Of a stretch of 10,095 bases of DNA, positions 6,587 through 10,095 are shown one piece after another. How positions within the stretch are numbered: the stretch's first letter is position 1; the number at the start of each line of letters is the position of its first letter. The notes beneath the pieces are model-generated. The model was given only the letters and a program-made list of their open reading frames with translations. It made no database searches and was not told the DNA's origin. Position numbers and translations under genes: made by a program. This DNA comes from Rhodobacterales bacterium (GTDB lineage Bacteria > Pseudomonadota > Alphaproteobacteria > Rhodobacterales > Rhodobacteraceae), in the NCBI GenBank assembly GCA_013298675.1, contig JAAFIJ010000074.1, positions 1-10,095 of the forward strand, read 5' to 3'.

Positions 6587-8265
6587 TGGGCAAGCCGCTT
6601 CTTGAAGTCGTCAATCTCGGCGTCAAATATGGGCCGCTGCAGGCGGTTAACTACGTCTCGTTCCAGCTGGAACCTGGCCGCATCCTCGGCATCGTCGGCG
6701 AAAGCGGCTCTGGAAAATCAACGCTCCTCTGGGCGCTGACACGGCTATTGCCCGAAGCGGCGGCGCTGAACTCTGGCGAGGTGTGGTTTGATGGCGAAGA
6801 CCTGTTGCGCCTTGCCCCTGACCGTTTGCGCGCGCTGCGAGGCAGCCGGATATCCTATATCTCGCAAGACCCAATGACCTCGCTCGCGCCCGGTCTGACC
6901 ATCGGCCAGCAGATGATGGATGTGTTGCACCGCGAGCCTTGGCCCGCCCGCGAGAAGTGGGCGCGGGCGGTGGATTCGCTTGATTGGGTCAGCCTGCCCG
7001 ACCCAGAAGCCCGGATGCACATGTATCCGCATGAGCTTTCGGGCGGGCAGCGGCAGCGGGTTTCCATCGCTATGGCGTTGATGCTGAAGCCAGATCTGGT
7101 GCTGGCCGATGAGCCCACGACCGCGCTTGACCCGACGCTGGAAGTAGAAATTCTTGCCCTTCTGCGCCGTCTGCAGAGGGAAACCGGTGCTGCGGTGATC
7201 TTCGTCACCCATCACTTGGGCGTCGTCCATTCGCTTTGCGACGAAGTGTTGGTGATGAAAGACGGCGATATCCGCGAAGCGGGCACGGTAGCGCAGGTCT
7301 TCGCCAAGCCCCAGGACATTTATACCCAGTGCTTACTGCGCTGCGATCCCGCGCGCATCATCAACCCAACCCGCCGCCTGCCGACGATGGCTGATGCCAT
7401 GGCCGCGCCCGCCTTGCCAATGACCGGCCCCGCCGGGCGTATTGACACCAAGTCGCCCGCTGTCCTGACGCTGGAGGGCCTGTCCGTCACCTACCACCGC
7501 CGCGGCCTGATTCCGACGGTTTTGGGCGGCAAAACCGAAAGCATCCACGCTGTCCGGCAGGTTTCATTCGACATCAAACGCGGCGAGACCGTTGCGTTGA
7601 TCGGCGAAAGCGGATCGGGAAAGACCACCGTCGCCCGGGCGATCCTTGGGCTGGCCCAGCCCGAGGCCGGAAGCATCCGCCTGAACGGCCATGAATTGCG
7701 GGGTCAGAACCGAAACGGCTGGACGGCGGCGCGCGCTAAAGTGGCAATGATGTTCCAAGACCCGGGCGGATCACTGTCCCCCCGGATGACCATCGCCCGG
7801 CAAGTGGTAGAGCCGCTGATCATCCACGGTCGCGCCACCGAGGCCACCCGCGGCCGGGCGCTGGAGCTTCTGGCCATGGCGGGTCTTGAATCCCGCTATG
7901 CCGACCGCTATCCGCATGAGCTTTCCGGCGGTCAGGCCCGCCGCGCCGGGGTGGCACGCGCCTTGGCCCTTTCGCCGGAACTGATCGTTGCCGACGAGCC
8001 GACGGCGGGCCTTGACGTCTCGGTCCAGGGTGAAGTGATCAACCTTCTCAATGGTCTGCAAGAGAAACTGCGCATTGCGATCCTGCTGATCACCCATAAC
8101 ATGGCCGTCGTCCGCCACACCGCTGATCGTGCGGTGGTGCTGCTGAAGGGCCAAGTTGTGGAAACCGGCCCGACCGCCGCGATTTTCGCCGGTGCCAAGG
8201 AACCCTACACAAGGGCGCTGATTGCGGCCGCCCAGCACAATATCCCTGAACCCGAAAGCCTCTGA
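6586..8265 (+). CDS. Fused double-domain ABC transporter ATPase (DppD-DppF type)
   Basis: A 559-residue cytoplasmic protein with two nucleotide-binding domains that power the two permeases. Domain 1: Walker A GESGSGKST (38-46), Q-loop Gln94, signature LSGGQ (151-155), Walker B LVLADE (171-176), switch His209. Domain 2: Walker A GESGSGKTT (340-348), Gln391, LSGGQ (446-450), Walker B LIVADE (466-471), His504. Every catalytic element is intact in both halves, so both sites should hydrolyse ATP. Between them lies an oligopeptide-transporter-type extension with the pair Cys249/Cys253 (YTQCLLRCDPARI), followed by a low-complexity Ala/Pro linker to about 290. The start at 6586 is preferred: GGAGG (6576-6580) lies five bases upstream, whereas the ATG at 6583 leaves only two. 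The much longer frame beginning near 6427 lies inside the previous permease. A single fused ATPase replaces the usual separate D and F subunits, so the transporter is complete with four genes. Confidence 0.94.
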   Translation: MGKPLLEVVNLGVKYGPLQAVNYVSFQLEPGRILGIVGESGSGKSTLLWALTRLLPEAAALNSGEVWFDGEDLLRLAPDRLRALRGSRISYISQDPMTSLAPGLTIGQQMMDVLHREPWPAREKWARAVDSLDWVSLPDPEARMHMYPHELSGGQRQRVSIAMALMLKPDLVLADEPTTALDPTLEVEILALLRRLQRETGAAVIFVTHHLGVVHSLCDEVLVMKDGDIREAGTVAQVFAKPQDIYTQCLLRCDPARIINPTRRLPTMADAMAAPALPMTGPAGRIDTKSPAVLTLEGLSVTYHRRGLIPTVLGGKTESIHAVRQVSFDIKRGETVALIGESGSGKTTVARAILGLAQPEAGSIRLNGHELRGQNRNGWTAARAKVAMMFQDPGGSLSPRMTIARQVVEPLIIHGRATEATRGRALELLAMAGLESRYADRYPHELSGGQARRAGVARALALSPELIVADEPTAGLDVSVQGEVINLLNGLQEKLRIAILLITHNMAVVRHTADRAVVLLKGQVVETGPTAAIFAGAKEPYTRALIAAAQHNIPEPESL

Positions 8266-8266
8266 C

Positions 8267-9724
8267 ATGACCATCCAACCCCCAAAACCCACCTCCGGGC
8301 TTGACCTCTGCTACATGCCCGCCGCTGATCAGTTGCAGCTTTTCCGTGCGCGAAAACTGTCCCCGGTCGAGGTCCTGCAGGCCCAGATTGCCCGCGCCGA
8401 AGCGGTAGAACCGGTGGTCAACGCGCTGTCGCACCGGTTCTTCGATCAAGCCCTGGCCGAGGCCCGCCAATCCGAAGCGATCTGGATGCATCGCCCTGAT
8501 GCGGCCCGCGCACTGGAGGGGATCACTTGCGCGGTCAAGGATGAGGTTTCGGTCAATGGTCAGCCCAACACCAATGGCTCGCTGATCTGGAAAGACCAGA
8601 TCGCCGATCATGACGAAGTGATGATCACCCGGCTGCGCGCCGCGGGGGCAATCTTTCATGCCCGCACCACCACGCCGGAATTCTCCTGCGCCGGAACGAC
8701 CGAGACGCGGCTGCATGGCGTGACCCGCAACCCCTGGAACCCCGCCTATACCTGCTCCGGTTCTTCTGGCGGGTCGGCGGCGGCGCTGGCTTCGGGCACG
8801 ACGACGCTGGCCACGGGGTCGGACATTGGCGGCTCGATCCGCGGCCCCGCCGGCGTGTGCGGCGTCGTTGGCTTCAAGCCGCCCTACGGAAGGGTGCCGG
8901 TCGAGCCGCCTTTCAACCTCGACTGGTATTGCCACAATGGCCCGATGGCCCAAACCATCACCGATGCCGCGCTGATGCAGAACGTGATCTCCGGCATCCA
9001 TCCTCAGGACATCGCATCCTTGCGCGAAAAGGTCACGATCCCGACAGAGTTCGGCGATCTGAAAGGCAAGCGCATCGCTTGGTCGCTGGATGTGGGCAAC
9101 GGGATCGTGGCGGATGAAGTGGCCGAACAGACCGCGTTGGTCGTCGCGGCGTTGCGCGATGCGGGTGCGGTGGTCGAGGAGGTTTCACTTGGCTGGGGCG
9201 AACGGGTGCGCGACGCCTGCCGCTTCTATCTTGACCACCTTTTCGGCGCGGCCCTGAAACGCGAGGCCGAGGCGCATCCCGACCTCGTCTGCGACTATAC
9301 GGCCTGGTACGGAGCCCGGTCGGGGACGACGACCGCAGAACAATTCCTGTGGTCCTACGAAGTGGCAGGCGAGATTTACCAGACTTTTGGCCCCATGCTC
9401 GAAGACTACTATGCCTTCCTTTGCCCGCCCTATGTGACCCACGAAATCCGTGCCGACCAGAAACCGTGGGAGCGGATCTCCTTGAAGGGTCGCGATCTTG
9501 ACAGCGACTATGACATCAACATGCAGGCGCCCTTCAACATGCTCTCGCGCCTGCCGGTCCTGTCGGTCCCCGCAGGCATCGCCCGGAACGGGCTGCCGGG
9601 CGGGGTGCAAGTGGTGGCGCGGGCCTACGACGATGCGCGCGTCTTCCATGTCGGCCACGCAATCGAGCGCGCGCTGCCCTGGCTAGACTGCGCCGCTCGG
9701 CGACCGATGGCAGGGCGGACCTGA
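8267..9724 (+). CDS. Amidase-signature family hydrolase
   Basis: A 485-residue amidase-signature enzyme that hydrolyses a C-N amide bond through a Ser-cisSer-Lys triad. The triad is visible: Lys91 in GITCAVKDEVSV, cis-Ser166 in the SGSSGGS loop, and nucleophile Ser190 in GSDIGGSIRGPAG. The 24-residue spacing of the two serines matches the family (for example FAAH 217/241). There is no signal peptide, so it acts in the cytoplasm, where an imported compound would arrive. The ATG at 8267 is one base after the ATPase stop, with a weak GAAAG (8254-8258) eight bases upstream; an upstream in-frame TTG at 8222 lies inside the ATPase gene and lacks support. As last gene of the operon it probably acts on what the transporter imports. 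No GatB/GatC partner adjoins it, which makes a GatA role unlikely, though gatA-like sequences are close relatives. Actual substrate unknown. Confidence 0.92.
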   Translation: MTIQPPKPTSGLDLCYMPAADQLQLFRARKLSPVEVLQAQIARAEAVEPVVNALSHRFFDQALAEARQSEAIWMHRPDAARALEGITCAVKDEVSVNGQPNTNGSLIWKDQIADHDEVMITRLRAAGAIFHARTTTPEFSCAGTTETRLHGVTRNPWNPAYTCSGSSGGSAAALASGTTTLATGSDIGGSIRGPAGVCGVVGFKPPYGRVPVEPPFNLDWYCHNGPMAQTITDAALMQNVISGIHPQDIASLREKVTIPTEFGDLKGKRIAWSLDVGNGIVADEVAEQTALVVAALRDAGAVVEEVSLGWGERVRDACRFYLDHLFGAALKREAEAHPDLVCDYTAWYGARSGTTTAEQFLWSYEVAGEIYQTFGPMLEDYYAFLCPPYVTHEIRADQKPWERISLKGRDLDSDYDINMQAPFNMLSRLPVLSVPAGIARNGLPGGVQVVARAYDDARVFHVGHAIERALPWLDCAARRPMAGRT

Positions 9725-9837
9725 CGCCCTCAGGGTAGACGAACGTGCGGGCCAACTTACCGAGTCTGACACCTGTGACAGTGGTCTTTCCGCTGCGCGG
9801 AAGAGCGCGGTCTGGACCTGTCCCGGTTTCGTTCCGG
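9725..9837. other. Non-coding gap after the amidase gene
   Basis: About 110 bases with no gene I can support. A 6-bp hairpin TTCCGC TGC GCGGAA (9788-9802) is the only clear structure. It lacks a T-run, so I do not call it an intrinsic terminator. This stretch may belong to the decayed element to its right. Confidence 0.5.
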
Positions 9838-9867
9838 TCAGATGGTCATGTTACCCCCCGTTTCAAT

Positions 9868-10095
9868 GCATCCGGTGGGGCGCTGCTGTTCCACCTGCTG
9901 AGCAAGCTTTACGAGCGCACCAGCATGGTGATCACAACCAACCCCAGATTGAGCAAATGGGCCGCCGTGTTTGGTGATGCCAGGATGACCACCACATTGC
10001 TCGATCGCCTCACCCACCGCTGCCACATCCTAGAAACAGGTACGACCGCTTCCGCTTCATGGCAAGCTCCGCTGCGGCATCCACAGCCAAGAAAA
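9868..10095 (+). pseudogene. istB: Remnant of IS21-family IstB transposition ATPase, C-terminal part, frameshifted
   Basis: The frame starting at 9868 reads GGALLFHLLSKLYERTS, then MVITTN, WAAVFGDARM and LLDRLTHRCHILETG, closely matching the C-terminal third of IstB, the AAA+ helper ATPase of IS21-type transposons. Intact IstB is about 250 residues; only about 75 are recognisable. The Walker A and B regions are missing, and no start codon or upstream istA is present. After ETG (about 10041) the family-like continuation moves to another frame, where YDRFRFMASSAAASTAKK appears from 10041 to the window edge. This is consistent with loss of one base. The stretch reading NPRLSKW replaces the usual NLxFxEW, another sign of decay. 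Fainter similarity may extend left to about 9840. The piece runs off the right edge, so its far end is unseen. Non-functional as it stands. Confidence 0.82.

Noticed and set aside
9788..9802. Hairpin TTCCGC TGC GCGGAA downstream of the amidase as an intrinsic terminator.
   Set aside because: The sequence after it (GAGCGCGGTCTGG) has no T-run, so only a generic stem-loop can be claimed.
9838..10026. A - strand frame of 62 codons over the istB remnant.
   Set aside because: It is the shadow of the IstB-like + strand frame and has no recognisable content.

Overview
The window looks like a chromosomal segment of a high-GC alphaproteobacterium. Protein style and gene order resemble Rhodobacterales, but this is an inference from general familiarity and not from any search. 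Coding is dense, with short gaps and several ATGA/GTGA stop-start overlaps.

Left region (1-2096, + strand): the window opens inside a large-subunit, KatE-type catalase. Only its C-terminal part is present, including the DJ-1/PfpI-like terminal domain. It overlaps by 4 bases (GTGA) an AI-2E/PerM-family membrane protein. Positions 2097-2386 hold no convincing gene, only a weak hairpin and T-run where the two convergent transcripts meet.

Central region (2387-9724): one self-contained cassette. A leftward XRE-type helix-turn-helix regulator (2387-3190) faces a rightward five-gene operon across a 112-base divergent control region (3191-3302). The operon encodes a periplasmic family-5 solute-binding protein, two Dpp/Opp-type permeases, a fused double ATPase and an amidase-signature hydrolase. 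All junctions are overlapping or a few bases apart, so the genes are probably co-transcribed and translationally coupled. The simplest reading is import of a peptide-like or amide-bearing compound, hydrolysis by the cytoplasmic amidase, and control by the divergent regulator. The substrate cannot be read from sequence. The control region contains nested inverted repeats built on CTAG, a good operator candidate, and the regulator may be translated from a leaderless mRNA.

Right end (9725-10095): after the amidase come about 110 bases with nothing recognisable. Then there is a decayed C-terminal piece of an IS21-family IstB ATPase with a frameshift, which marks a former insertion at the operon's distal edge.

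I see no rRNA, tRNA, CRISPR array or intact mobile element. Everything except the regulator's effector domain and the transporter's substrate belongs to known families. The regulator, operator, importer and amidase cassette is the most worthwhile part to follow up.
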